DNA of 64,000 nucleotides from Acidobacteriaceae bacterium. GTDB taxonomy: Bacteria; Acidobacteriota; Terriglobia; Terriglobales; Acidobacteriaceae. The notes below the pieces were generated by a model. The model was not told the origin of the DNA. It was given only the letters and a program-made list of their open reading frames with translations, and ran no database searches. Made by a program: the position numbers and the translations under genes. Shown piece after piece: positions 1 to 6,310 of this stretch (the stretch's first letter is position 1; the number at the start of each line of letters is the position of its first letter). The DNA lies in the NCBI GenBank assembly GCA_003151335.1, contig PLXE01000105.1, forward strand, positions 1 through 64,000, given 5' to 3'.

Positions 1-141
1 ATAGATGATAATCAACCATAATATGTGCCCGCTTCTTATCTTTCCTCACATGTTGTTGAAACGGAGCTGGCGTCGGCGCCGGGGCATCCGTTCTACCAGC
101 GGCTGAGCAGTTGTCCCACGTCGACTGGCCGTTGCTAGTGG

Positions 142-369
142 CTAGCCCCCATGCACCTGTTCGTGGCATGCCACGCACAGGGTGATCAGGTTCTGTTCCA
201 CGTCGCCGCCTGACTGGCTTCGGAATTTGAGATGGTGTACCTGGAGGTTTTGCATACTACCACAGACTTGGCAGCGCCAGCCGTCGCGCTCCAGCACCTG
301 CCGATGCAGTTCGCTGTAGCTCTTCGAATCGAGCCTAAGTCGGGGACTTTTGGGGCGGATGGTCTTCAT
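142..369 (-). CDS. Small HNH endonuclease
   Basis: A 75-residue protein that is almost entirely one HNH nuclease domain. Visible are the zinc-knuckle pairs C33/C36 and C65/C68, the central H45-H46 pair, N60 and H73, the order expected for the beta-beta-alpha metal fold. Family knowledge says such proteins cut DNA using one divalent metal. The ATG overlaps the TGA of the upstream gene as ATGA, so it is the last gene of a five-gene leftward operon and probably translationally coupled. A longer reading frame extends upstream, but it only runs antisense-like through the neighbour in another frame, so this internal ATG is preferred. The role is inferred: cutting of recombination or phage-type DNA intermediates. 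Confidence 0.85.
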   Translation of the reverse strand: MKTIRPKSPRLRLDSKSYSELHRQVLERDGWRCQVCGSMQNLQVHHLKFRSQSGGDVEQNLITLCVACHEQVHGG

Positions 370-1064
370 GAAGCCTTCCGGTTGACCTCCGACAGAAAGG
401 CCTCCTGTTGTGGGCTGGGCAGAAACTTGTAATATCGCGAGATGGATTGCAGCAGAATCTCCGGATTGCCGCCGTCGATCGAGGCCCCGGCGAGGAAGTC
501 TGCACAGATCATCTCCAGGCAGTAGCCCCGGGACTTGTCCGTCCCCAGCATCAAGGCCGCAGCCTCGATCGCCCGCTCGATAACCGGCATCTGGCTCCTG
601 TAGACCTTGAAATAGATCAGCTCCGAAGGCTCGCTGTCCTTGCCCGTTAGCTCTTTCTCCACTTCCCGCTGGAACTCCGCCTTGGGCATCTGCCGGGCTT
701 TGTGCAGCCAGGTTGCACTTTCGAAGCGCTGACCCTGCTGACGCGCCAGCTTGGCCAACTCCAGCCCCTTGGTCCATCCCACCTGTTTCAGCTCTTTCCT
801 TACCTGGGGTGGAAGATGTTCGTGAATCGACATCAGGTAGTACGCTTTCCTTCTGGACTCCGGGAACCGCCGCTCCAGAAACTCATCGAACGACTTCAGG
901 TTCTCCAGCCGCCAGTACTGGCCAGCGCGTACTTCGCACAGGTACTTGCCCAGTTCCACAAACCTGGTATCGCGCTCGTTCTCATGCCGGGCCTCCCAGG
1001 CCAGAATCGCGTCGATCTTGCTCAGCACCTCCTGGGCGCGACGGCGATTCATCCTGGGCGGCAT
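366..1064 (-). CDS. Hypothetical protein of the recombination operon
   Basis: A 232-residue protein that I do not recognise. It is charged and mostly helical in appearance, with no signal peptide or membrane segment. A basic N-terminus is followed by a Trp/Glu/Arg-rich stretch (about residues 20-110). It lies between the PD-(D/E)XK nuclease gene (stop at 1075) and the HNH gene, which it overlaps by ATGA. The start at 1064 is chosen because it is just past the upstream stop; an ATG at 1052 is an alternative, and neither has a strong ribosome-binding site. By position it is probably an accessory factor of the recombination system. No catalytic motif is visible. Confidence 0.7.
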   Translation of the reverse strand: MPPRMNRRRAQEVLSKIDAILAWEARHENERDTRFVELGKYLCEVRAGQYWRLENLKSFDEFLERRFPESRRKAYYLMSIHEHLPPQVRKELKQVGWTKGLELAKLARQQGQRFESATWLHKARQMPKAEFQREVEKELTGKDSEPSELIYFKVYRSQMPVIERAIEAAALMLGTDKSRGYCLEMICADFLAGASIDGGNPEILLQSISRYYKFLPSPQQEAFLSEVNRKAS

Positions 1065-1074
1065 GGGCGGATAC

Positions 1075-1875
1075 TTAGTAACCAAGTTCGTCAAACAGAC
1101 CAAGATCGACTCCCGGTTTGCGGATAAGGCCAATCTCCACCAGATCGCGCTGGTCGAGACAGAGCCCGAGAAAAGGACAGGTGGTGCACGGGTTCTGGGG
1201 GAAACGGATGCCGCTGTGGGGCAGGAAAAGTCCAGACTCAATCCGACGTACCGTGTCGTCGACCAGGGTCTCGAACTGCTGCCGCTGTTGGTCGGTGATG
1301 GTAGCCCGGAGATACTGGACTTCCACCATGCGCTTACGCACGAAAACGACCTGCGCGACTTCATTGATCCCCGTCATCCAGGAATAGCAGACCAACTGGG
1401 GATCCAGTGCCGCAATGCCGTCAGGCTCCTCTGGATAGCGGGCAGAGCTGGTCTTCCACTCCAGCACACAGGATGTGCTGTCCAGTTCACCGACAGCATC
1501 GACGAAGGCGACAAAGCTGTTGCCAGAAGTTAACGTGCGTGTGAATCGGATCTGTTGATGGCTGTGCGGCTGTTGAATCTGGACGCGCCCATCCTGGGTG
1601 AAGCGCTCGAGCAACTGAATGCCTTGCTGCAGCATGTGGTCCCAAGTGTCGTTGCCCGAGTACGTCAGCTGCAGGTTCTTACACGGCGCCCACTGCTCGA
1701 ACAGAACTGCCGCTGGATCTTCGCGACGGAATAGAGCCGCCACAGCCTGCTCGAAGCAGCGGCCGAAAAGCATGGCGGCGCGGGTGTCTTTCTCCTGCCA
1801 GCCATCGAGATAGCGATGGCGGTAACGGCGAGGGCAGGTCAGGTACTGGGAAATCTGGGTGTAGCTGTAGTTCAT
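1075..1875 (-). CDS. PD-(D/E)XK exonuclease with predicted Fe-S cluster (RecB/Cas4-like)
   Basis: A 266-residue nuclease of the PD-(D/E)XK superfamily. The active-site set is readable: D126, then E139-W-K141, and the QxxxY motif at Q160/Y164. C14 at the N-terminus together with C230, C233 and C239 at the C-terminus gives the four-cysteine pattern of Cas4/AddB-type 4Fe-4S nucleases. Members of this fold typically resect DNA ends. The ATG overlaps the stop of the upstream gene (ATGA at 1872-1875). With a candidate annealing protein two genes upstream, it would form the exonuclease half of a RecE/RecT-like or lambda Exo/Beta-like pair. That pairing is an inference; the nuclease assignment is well supported. 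Confidence 0.85.
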   Translation of the reverse strand: MNYSYTQISQYLTCPRRYRHRYLDGWQEKDTRAAMLFGRCFEQAVAALFRREDPAAVLFEQWAPCKNLQLTYSGNDTWDHMLQQGIQLLERFTQDGRVQIQQPHSHQQIRFTRTLTSGNSFVAFVDAVGELDSTSCVLEWKTSSARYPEEPDGIAALDPQLVCYSWMTGINEVAQVVFVRKRMVEVQYLRATITDQQRQQFETLVDDTVRRIESGLFLPHSGIRFPQNPCTTCPFLGLCLDQRDLVEIGLIRKPGVDLGLFDELGY

Positions 1876-2333
1876 CGTGATGCTCTTTCCTTCCGCGAGC
1901 CCTTACCGTTGCTGGCCGGCGGAACGCGGACGGAGGTGGCCAGCTCTTCCCACTGGCTGGCAGGGGCGAATCCGTCGAGGTTCACCAGCGAGATGCCGTT
2001 GACCATGGTGTGGCTGATCTTCACCACGCCGACCAGGCCGCGCAGGGCGCGCTCGTCAACCTCGTCCTGGCTCAACAGTTCGGGGTCATACAGGAAATCC
2101 CGTAGGAACCAACCCAGCTTCCACATCGCCTTTGGGGTGCAGTAGAGACGGCTGGCAATCGAGCGCCCGGCGAACGGCTTGGGCTCAAGAACGGAGAGCC
2201 GCAGCAGGTAAAATCGCTTTTGGGCTTGCCAGCGATGCTGCGCACCATCGAGCCGGACGAGAAATACGCCATCCGGAACCTCGGAGTGCGAATCCCGTGC
2301 GGTGTCAGAGAGTCCGGGAACATGACGTTTCAT
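1872..2333 (-). CDS. Small possible ssDNA-binding protein
   Basis: A 153-residue protein with no signal peptide. The central part (about residues 20-125) alternates short hydrophobic strands with basic and aromatic residues and ends in a Gly-Val-Val-Lys-Ile-Ser-His stretch. This is reminiscent of small phage-type single-strand binding (DUF669-like) proteins that accompany annealing proteins and recombination exonucleases, but I cannot confirm the family. It overlaps both neighbours by ATGA, so it is tightly coupled to them. A 57-bp relic of its 5' end, together with the 3' end of the upstream gene, recurs at 4358-4414. The call rests mainly on context and general appearance. Confidence 0.6.
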   Translation of the reverse strand: MKRHVPGLSDTARDSHSEVPDGVFLVRLDGAQHRWQAQKRFYLLRLSVLEPKPFAGRSIASRLYCTPKAMWKLGWFLRDFLYDPELLSQDEVDERALRGLVGVVKISHTMVNGISLVNLDGFAPASQWEELATSVRVPPASNGKGSRKERASR

Positions 2334-2364
2334 CCCGCCACCGCCTGGCTTGGAGGTGCGTAGC
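2308..2364. repeat. 57-bp direct repeat, copy 1 (spans a gene junction)
   Basis: Matches 4358-4414 with about four mismatches. In this copy it covers the 3' end of the candidate annealing-protein gene, the ATGA overlap and the first codons of the next gene. Confidence 0.9.
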
Positions 2365-3142
2365 TGTTGAGCTGACAGAGCAGGCCATCACGGTCCTTCT
2401 TGGCCGCCTCAGCAAGCTGCTGCACGAAGCTTTCGACCTGCTCACGAGTGGCGTCTTTGAGTGCTTTAGTACCGCAGAAGTCGACGGCATAGGCTTTCAC
2501 CAACTCGGGATCGAGTTTGTGCTGGCGGATGATCTGGCAGAGCCGGTCGCGGACCTTGTGACCGGCACCACGATTGCCGTTCCCGTTTCCGTTCGTATTT
2601 TGGGGCGGAAACTTATGTAGATCAGAAGCCGTCGCCAGCGGACCAGGACTCGATCCGATCTCCTCGACCGAGCAGATGCCGATACCATACGCCTTGCGCA
2701 GGGCGCGATTGACGGCTCGGGTTTCCGCGATCCGCATTTCGGCGCCGCGGACCAGCAGAGAAACGTTAGAGGGGTCAGCGTCGCCGTAGCCGACGAAACC
2801 TGAGGAATCTTTGGACGGATAAACCGTGGCCTTGAGGACGAAGCGATTGGCCGCGGAATCACATAGCGAATCGACGGCCTCGACATGTATACCGCGACAT
2901 CGCTTCCGGCGCGCCAGTCGAAGCAGACCCGTGTGGGTCACGTACCAGGAATTGTTCAGGAGTTGAAGTTCGCCTCTACGCAGAGAAAAATCAAAATCCT
3001 GAGATAAATCTTTCAGCGACTTGGCCAATCGAATAGGCAATCTACCGGCAATCAGCCGGTGGGCGAACCGTAAGTTTTCCCGATGCAGAGGGTCTTCTCT
3101 CCGCGGGCGTGCTCTAGAACCTTGTTCTTTATACTCGTCCAT
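2330..3142 (-). CDS. Candidate single-strand annealing protein (Rad52/ERF-like)
   Basis: First gene of the leftward operon, 270 residues. The middle region has a GLLRLARR segment (about 72-79), strands around 100-120, and an AETRAVNRALR helix (about 139-149). Such an Ala/Arg helix is typical of Rad52/ERF-type annealing proteins, where a similar AxTRAxxRAL motif closes the core. An Asn-Gly-rich linker (about 183-192) separates a C-terminal helical domain. A GAGG ribosome-binding site precedes the ATG, and an AT-rich palindromic region divides it from the rightward ribbon-helix-helix gene. The family is inferred from a motif and the nuclease context and needs profile searches. A fragment of a second copy lies near 4.4 kb. 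Confidence 0.55.
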   Translation of the reverse strand: MDEYKEQGSRARPRREDPLHRENLRFAHRLIAGRLPIRLAKSLKDLSQDFDFSLRRGELQLLNNSWYVTHTGLLRLARRKRCRGIHVEAVDSLCDSAANRFVLKATVYPSKDSSGFVGYGDADPSNVSLLVRGAEMRIAETRAVNRALRKAYGIGICSVEEIGSSPGPLATASDLHKFPPQNTNGNGNGNRGAGHKVRDRLCQIIRQHKLDPELVKAYAVDFCGTKALKDATREQVESFVQQLAEAAKKDRDGLLCQLNSYAPPSQAVAG

Positions 3143-3185
3143 AAAACCTCACTAAATATATCGATGCATATAGAAACGATAACAT

Positions 3186-3195
3186 ATGATATCAT
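3186..3195. promoter_or_regulatory. Palindromic operator candidate between divergent genes
   Basis: ATGATATCAT is a perfect 10-bp palindrome in the AT-rich 56-bp gap between the leftward recombination operon and the rightward ribbon-helix-helix gene. A second palindrome-like AT stretch lies at about 3157-3170. The position fits autoregulation by the small ribbon-helix-helix protein, which is an inference. Confidence 0.4.
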
Positions 3196-3198
3196 TAA

Positions 3199-3453
3199 AT
3201 GCAATATGAATTGGTGATTGTTTCTTCTTTTCCGCGCGACTATATTCTTTTCGTGACTGTGAACAAGGAGTTCTTGGCATTTCGGGTCTCGCCCAACTTG
3301 AAGGAGGAGATTCAGGAAATCGCTGCCAGCGAAGCGAGAAGCATTTCCCAGATCTGCGAGTTGCTGTTAGTTGAAGGCGTTGAGGCTTACAAGAAGGATG
3401 GGCCTAAGTTCATGCAGCGCCTGGTCGCCAAGCAGAAGCTGAGGACGAAGTAA
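3199..3453 (+). CDS. Small ribbon-helix-helix-like DNA-binding protein
   Basis: An 84-residue basic protein. After about residue 25 it has the layout of an Arc/CopG-type fold: a short strand (FLAFRVS), then a helix (about 32-43), a turn and a second helix (about 48-65), then a Lys/Arg tail. Such proteins repress transcription as dimers. It is divergent from the recombination operon with palindromes between them, so it may control that operon. The start is uncertain: the ATG at 3199 has no ribosome-binding site and lies three bases after a palindrome, whereas GTG codons at 3253 and 3259 would give a protein limited to the DNA-binding domain. The function is inferred from fold and context. Confidence 0.6.
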   Translation: MQYELVIVSSFPRDYILFVTVNKEFLAFRVSPNLKEEIQEIAASEARSISQICELLLVEGVEAYKKDGPKFMQRLVAKQKLRTK

Positions 3454-3582
3454 AGACTTCCGATCCGGTCATTGTCAGCACTCTGGCTGCGTCGCTGACC
3501 CGTCTTGCCAGCGAAATAAAGCGAACATGCTCCTTGCTGGCGCGATAAGCGCGGACATGAAGTGGATTTTCGGTAAACAGTA

Positions 3583-4011
3583 CTATTTGCCGCTCTCAGC
3601 TTCCTTCAGGATCTCGATCATGGCGGCGGGAGTAATAATTCTGGTGGAGGCGTGCTGTTTCAGGGACAGCAGTTCCTTGTCGCCGGTTACTAAGAACTCG
3701 GCCTGGCTAGCTTCAGCCAGCGCCAGCAGATAACTGTCCTTGGGATCCGGCGCGACCGAGTCGGAGGGTAGGTCCCGGCAAAAAAAAGAAAAGTCTCGAA
3801 GGCCGGCGGCGAGCAACTCAGCCGCGCTGGCGCGAAGCCTCGCCCGGAAAAACGGCCGGGCGGCGACATCGCGGAGTTCCGCGATGAGCGTGTCACAGGC
3901 GACGAGCGTGACCGTCTTGCGTTCCCAAGCGTCGAGAAGCTTGGCTGGCGCGCCCAGAGGAGACAGGAGCGCGGAGAGCAGGATGTTGGTGTCGAGGATG
4001 AGGCGCATCAC
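3583..4011 (-). CDS. PIN-domain toxin (VapC-like ribonuclease)
   Basis: A 142-residue PIN-domain protein of the kind paired with ribbon-helix-helix antitoxins. The catalytic acidic residues can be placed: the LDTNILLSAL motif at the N-terminus, the Glu of IAELRDV, the Asp of DPKDSYLLALAE, and the Asp of VTGDKELL. Family members are Mg-dependent RNases that cut tRNA or other RNA. The frame begins with GTG at 4011 immediately followed by ATG, and this start overlaps the antitoxin stop (GTGA), the usual tight coupling in type II toxin-antitoxin operons. It appears intact. The target is unknown. Confidence 0.88.
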   Translation of the reverse strand: MMRLILDTNILLSALLSPLGAPAKLLDAWERKTVTLVACDTLIAELRDVAARPFFRARLRASAAELLAAGLRDFSFFCRDLPSDSVAPDPKDSYLLALAEASQAEFLVTGDKELLSLKQHASTRIITPAAMIEILKEAESGK

Positions 4012-4295
4012 GACCGTTTGGCGCGCTCCCGGTAGTGTTTCGCGCGGACGTGTTCGACGGACTCGTCAATCATCTTCTGGAGCTCGTCCGGGGAAACGTC
4101 GGCGAAAGCTTTGCGGGCTTCGCGTACTGTCTGATGGAAGATGCGCCAGCGGACAGCCTCCTCGATGAATTTCGAGAGGTCACCCTTCTTCATGCCCTGG
4201 GAACCCAGAAAGGTTCGCAAGGCATGATCGGCCTCCCTGGACCAGGTAATGGTCAAACGGGTGGTTTCTGGTTCTGACAGGTTGTTTCTCGTCAT
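4008..4295 (-). CDS. Antitoxin of the PIN toxin (ribbon-helix-helix)
   Basis: A 95-residue basic protein. A beta strand (TTRLTITWS) is followed by two helices (about 22-32 and 38-50), as expected for a ribbon-helix-helix DNA-binding domain, then a charged C-terminal tail that would wrap the toxin. It lies directly upstream of, and overlaps, the PIN toxin gene. The inverted repeat ATCTAT-TAGT-ATAGAT at 4310-4325, just before its start, is a good autoregulatory operator candidate. Assignment as antitoxin rests on fold and gene order. Confidence 0.82.
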   Translation of the reverse strand: MTRNNLSEPETTRLTITWSREADHALRTFLGSQGMKKGDLSKFIEEAVRWRIFHQTVREARKAFADVSPDELQKMIDESVEHVRAKHYRERAKRS

Positions 4296-4309
4296 ATAAG
4301 CATATATCC

Positions 4310-4325
4310 ATCTATTAGTATAGAT
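4310..4325. promoter_or_regulatory. Operator candidate of the toxin-antitoxin operon
   Basis: A perfect 6-bp inverted repeat (ATCTAT and ATAGAT) with a 4-bp spacer lies 15 bp upstream of the antitoxin start in an AT-rich tract. This is where antitoxin-toxin complexes usually bind to repress their own promoter. Confidence 0.45.
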
Positions 4326-4357
4326 AATTAAGCGGTTCTTGAACAGTAGCGTCTCCG

Positions 4358-4414
4358 GAGAGTCCGGGAACTTGACGTTTCATCCCGCCACCTCCTGGCT
4401 TGGGGGCGCGTAGC
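4358..4414. repeat. 57-bp repeat copy 2: relic of a second recombination operon
   Basis: Read on the minus strand it still encodes the last residues and stop of the annealing-protein gene and, through the same ATGA overlap, the first nine residues of the next gene (MKRQVPGLS here versus MKRHVPGLS at 2333). Similarity ends abruptly on both sides, so this is debris of a paralogous locus. Confidence 0.85.
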
Positions 4415-4486
4415 GCCTTCTGCTCGCTTGCTCTTGGGCAGTCGTCCAAAGAGAGACTAGCGCGGCAGCGATATTGCACGCTTCAC

Positions 4487-4825
4487 ATGAACACTTGGCG
4501 CCACCAATTCACCGCTTCGGTTCTGATCTTGTCGTTGTTGCTGAGCGTGGCCTGCAAAAAGAAGGTGGCTGGCGGACCGCTGCCGGAGAAGGAGGTCCTC
4601 CGTCTGGGCGTGCAACTTGCGGAAGGCTTGGCGGCAGCGTATGACCACGGGGTAGTTCATCGTGACCTCAAGCCCGGCAACTTGCAGGTTACCAGCGAGG
4701 GACGACTGAAGATTCTGGACTTCGGGCTGGCCAAGCTGCGGCTTCCGGTCACGACGAGCGTCGCGACGGAGAGTTTTAGCGAGACGCACCAAGGTCAAGT
4801 CTGGCCTGTCACATGTGAAGTGTAA
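4487..4825 (+). pseudogene. Ser/Thr protein kinase fragment fused to a lipoprotein signal
   Basis: A 112-residue open frame made of two unrelated parts. Residues 1-23 form a lipoprotein signal with a lipobox-like LLSVAC ending at C23. From about residue 31 the sequence is the middle of a bacterial Hanks-type kinase, with the catalytic loop HRDLKPGN and the DFG triad in DFGLAK. The ATP-binding lobe (Gly loop, Lys), the activation segment and the C-lobe are missing, so no kinase activity is possible. The frame ends soon after in unrelated sequence. It looks like a recombination-derived chimera rather than a functional gene, in keeping with the debris around it. Confidence 0.75.
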
Positions 4826-4874
4826 GGGGCTCTCCGTTTGTGTCTTCATCAAGGGTGCGATTATAGTTTGTAGT

Positions 4875-5504
4875 TCATTGTTTTGAATGTTCCTTAGCAG
4901 CTCGTGCCTTGATTACAGCGGCCCTGCGTGCCCAGTCGAGGCGCCCATGCGCTCGGTAGTATTTGATTACAACCTTATGCCACCACAGCGCGTCTGCATA
5001 CTGCCTGGCTTCGACGCGGAAATCAGCCAAGGCTACTTCCACGGAGTGAATCCTTGTCTTCTTCTGCAATGCCCTCTTCCAAAGCCAAACCACCTCGTCA
5101 TCTCCAAGTAACCGTTTCACTTCTCTCTTGTTTCTTGGGCTTAGTTTGTCACTCAACTTTACTTCTTGTAGGTCGAGCCTCTTAACCAATGTCTGGTTGG
5201 TGAGGCTCGGCCTTTTCATCAGCATTTTAATGGCGATCCTGTCGACGATCGGAATCTTCTTCGGTCGCATCCACCGGCCCGCACGCCAGCCCCAATCGAA
5301 GCCCAGCAATATGCCGTCGTAGAAATTCAGCGCGTCAAGAAAAAGGCGCAGCGCACGGTCCCGCTCCCCGGTCGCCTTGCATATCTCGCGGTACACTTCC
5401 CTGATCGCGTGAAGCTCCGTATCGGGGTTGGCCAGCCTGTGCGCGTGTGCCCGCAATAAACGCATAATCTCAGGTTGCTTAAGTTCGGCGGCAGTCTCAC
5501 TCAT
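4875..5504 (-). CDS. Hypothetical protein
   Basis: A 209-residue cytosolic protein, rich in Arg, Lys and Trp and predicted mostly helical. I do not recognise the family. Residues 55-80 form an aromatic, Gly-rich patch (LGFDWGWRAGRW), and the C-terminal 60 residues are strongly basic and helical. A good ribosome-binding site (AGGAG, 8 bp spacing) precedes the ATG at 5504, which argues that the gene is real. It stands alone between the kinase relic and the first 77-bp repeat and is transcribed leftward, away from the repeat-flanked module. Confidence 0.65.
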   Translation of the reverse strand: MSETAAELKQPEIMRLLRAHAHRLANPDTELHAIREVYREICKATGERDRALRLFLDALNFYDGILLGFDWGWRAGRWMRPKKIPIVDRIAIKMLMKRPSLTNQTLVKRLDLQEVKLSDKLSPRNKREVKRLLGDDEVVWLWKRALQKKTRIHSVEVALADFRVEARQYADALWWHKVVIKYYRAHGRLDWARRAAVIKARAAKEHSKQ

Positions 5505-5649
5505 ATTGTGACTCTCCTATGCTTTCCGGCTGTCCAGACGTAAGTTCTTGTTGCCAAGACAGATGCGGCGGTTTCCTCAACTATGTAGCCGGCTTGCTTT
5601 GATTGCTCGAATTTTACGGCTATCGTCTGGAACTGTGAAGCGCGATCGC

Positions 5650-5726
5650 AGGAAGCGCGCACCAAGACTGGGGTGTGAGGTCGACCCAAAGCCTTCGAAA
5701 ACTGGCGTTCTACGAAATGAAGCCAA
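5650..5726. repeat. 77-bp direct repeat, copy A (left flank of module)
   Basis: Matches 8606-8682 at 74 of 77 positions in the same orientation. Together the copies bracket 5727-8605, which contains three rightward genes of unknown function. Confidence 0.92.
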
Positions 5727-5782
5727 AGCTGACTAGGTCACCGAACACTATAAGGAGGAAAGCACTTTAGGACAAAAATGGT

Positions 5783-5800
5783 GCTCAGCATTAACTGAGC
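5783..5800 (+). promoter_or_regulatory. Hairpin next to the ribosome-binding site of the 5816 gene
   Basis: GCTCAG-cattaa-CTGAGC is a perfect 6-bp stem with a 6-base loop, followed at once by GAAAGGAG and the ATG at 5816. It could be an operator or modulate translation; no function is shown. Confidence 0.4.
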
Positions 5801-5815
5801 GAAAGGAGCTAGAAA

Positions 5816-6136
5816 ATGATTATTCCACTGTATATAAAGGGCCTGCCGATCCACGGATGTTCTGAAACTGGTGAGCGCAAAGTCGGATTCTGCCGGTTTG
5901 ATAACTTCGCTGTACAGAATCTGTCCGCCGCGGACCCCACCAGCGGAGAGGGGTGGTCGGAGTTTCGCAGGATGGCAAAGGCCGATGCCGCGAAGAATGG
6001 GCTTGTCATAGAAGACACAGTCGAATTCAAGCGAGCCTTTCTCAGAGCTTCGCTGTCGTATCGTAGCTTCGCAGCCTACTGCGGACTGTGCTTTCGTCCG
6101 ATTACGTTCTTCTCGTCAGAAGTCGGGCAAGACTAA
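5816..6136 (+). CDS. Hypothetical protein, first gene of the repeat-flanked module
   Basis: A 106-residue protein of unknown family. It has a strong ribosome-binding site (GGAG, about 9 bp before the ATG) and a hairpin just upstream, which supports real translation. The C-terminal part contains two cysteines (AYCGLCF, about residues 92-97) in a CxxC arrangement, and the protein is otherwise unremarkable. A 31-bp segment of its coding region (5954-5984) recurs just before the start of the next gene (6275-6305). It may be a small accessory protein or a truncated remnant of a larger gene. Confidence 0.5.
   Translation: MIIPLYIKGLPIHGCSETGERKVGFCRFDNFAVQNLSAADPTSGEGWSEFRRMAKADAAKNGLVIEDTVEFKRAFLRASLSYRSFAAYCGLCFRPITFFSSEVGQD
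5954..5984. repeat. 31-bp direct repeat, copy 1
   Basis: Matches 6275-6305 at 29 of 31 positions; lies inside the coding region of the 5816 gene. Confidence 0.8.
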
Positions 6137-6274
6137 CAATCTTGCACTACTGAACAAAATCCTGTGCAACTTGTGACGATGCCTGTGTTAGGGAGAGCTT
6201 AATCGCATGTCCAGCCCAAGGCTAATGCGTTCTGTGGGAAACAAGCCCACCAGGGCAAAATCGGGCGCGGTACA

Positions 6275-6305
6275 TGGTCGGAGTTTCGCAAGAGGGCAAA
6301 GGCCG
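6275..6305. repeat. 31-bp direct repeat, copy 2 (leader of the 6311 gene)
   Basis: This copy ends five bases before the ATG at 6311 and contains the AAAGG that serves as its likely ribosome-binding site. Confidence 0.8.
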
Positions 6306-6310
6306 TTTAG

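Noticed and set aside
3583-4295. Toxin-antitoxin pair as part of the recombination operon
   Set aside because: It has its own operator-like inverted repeat and is separated from the operon by the divergent ribbon-helix-helix gene, so it is an independent unit.
5501-5689. 62-codon leftward frame overlapping the 209-residue gene start
   Set aside because: Its first part lies in the 77-bp repeat and it has no family features; the ATGA-type overlap may be chance.
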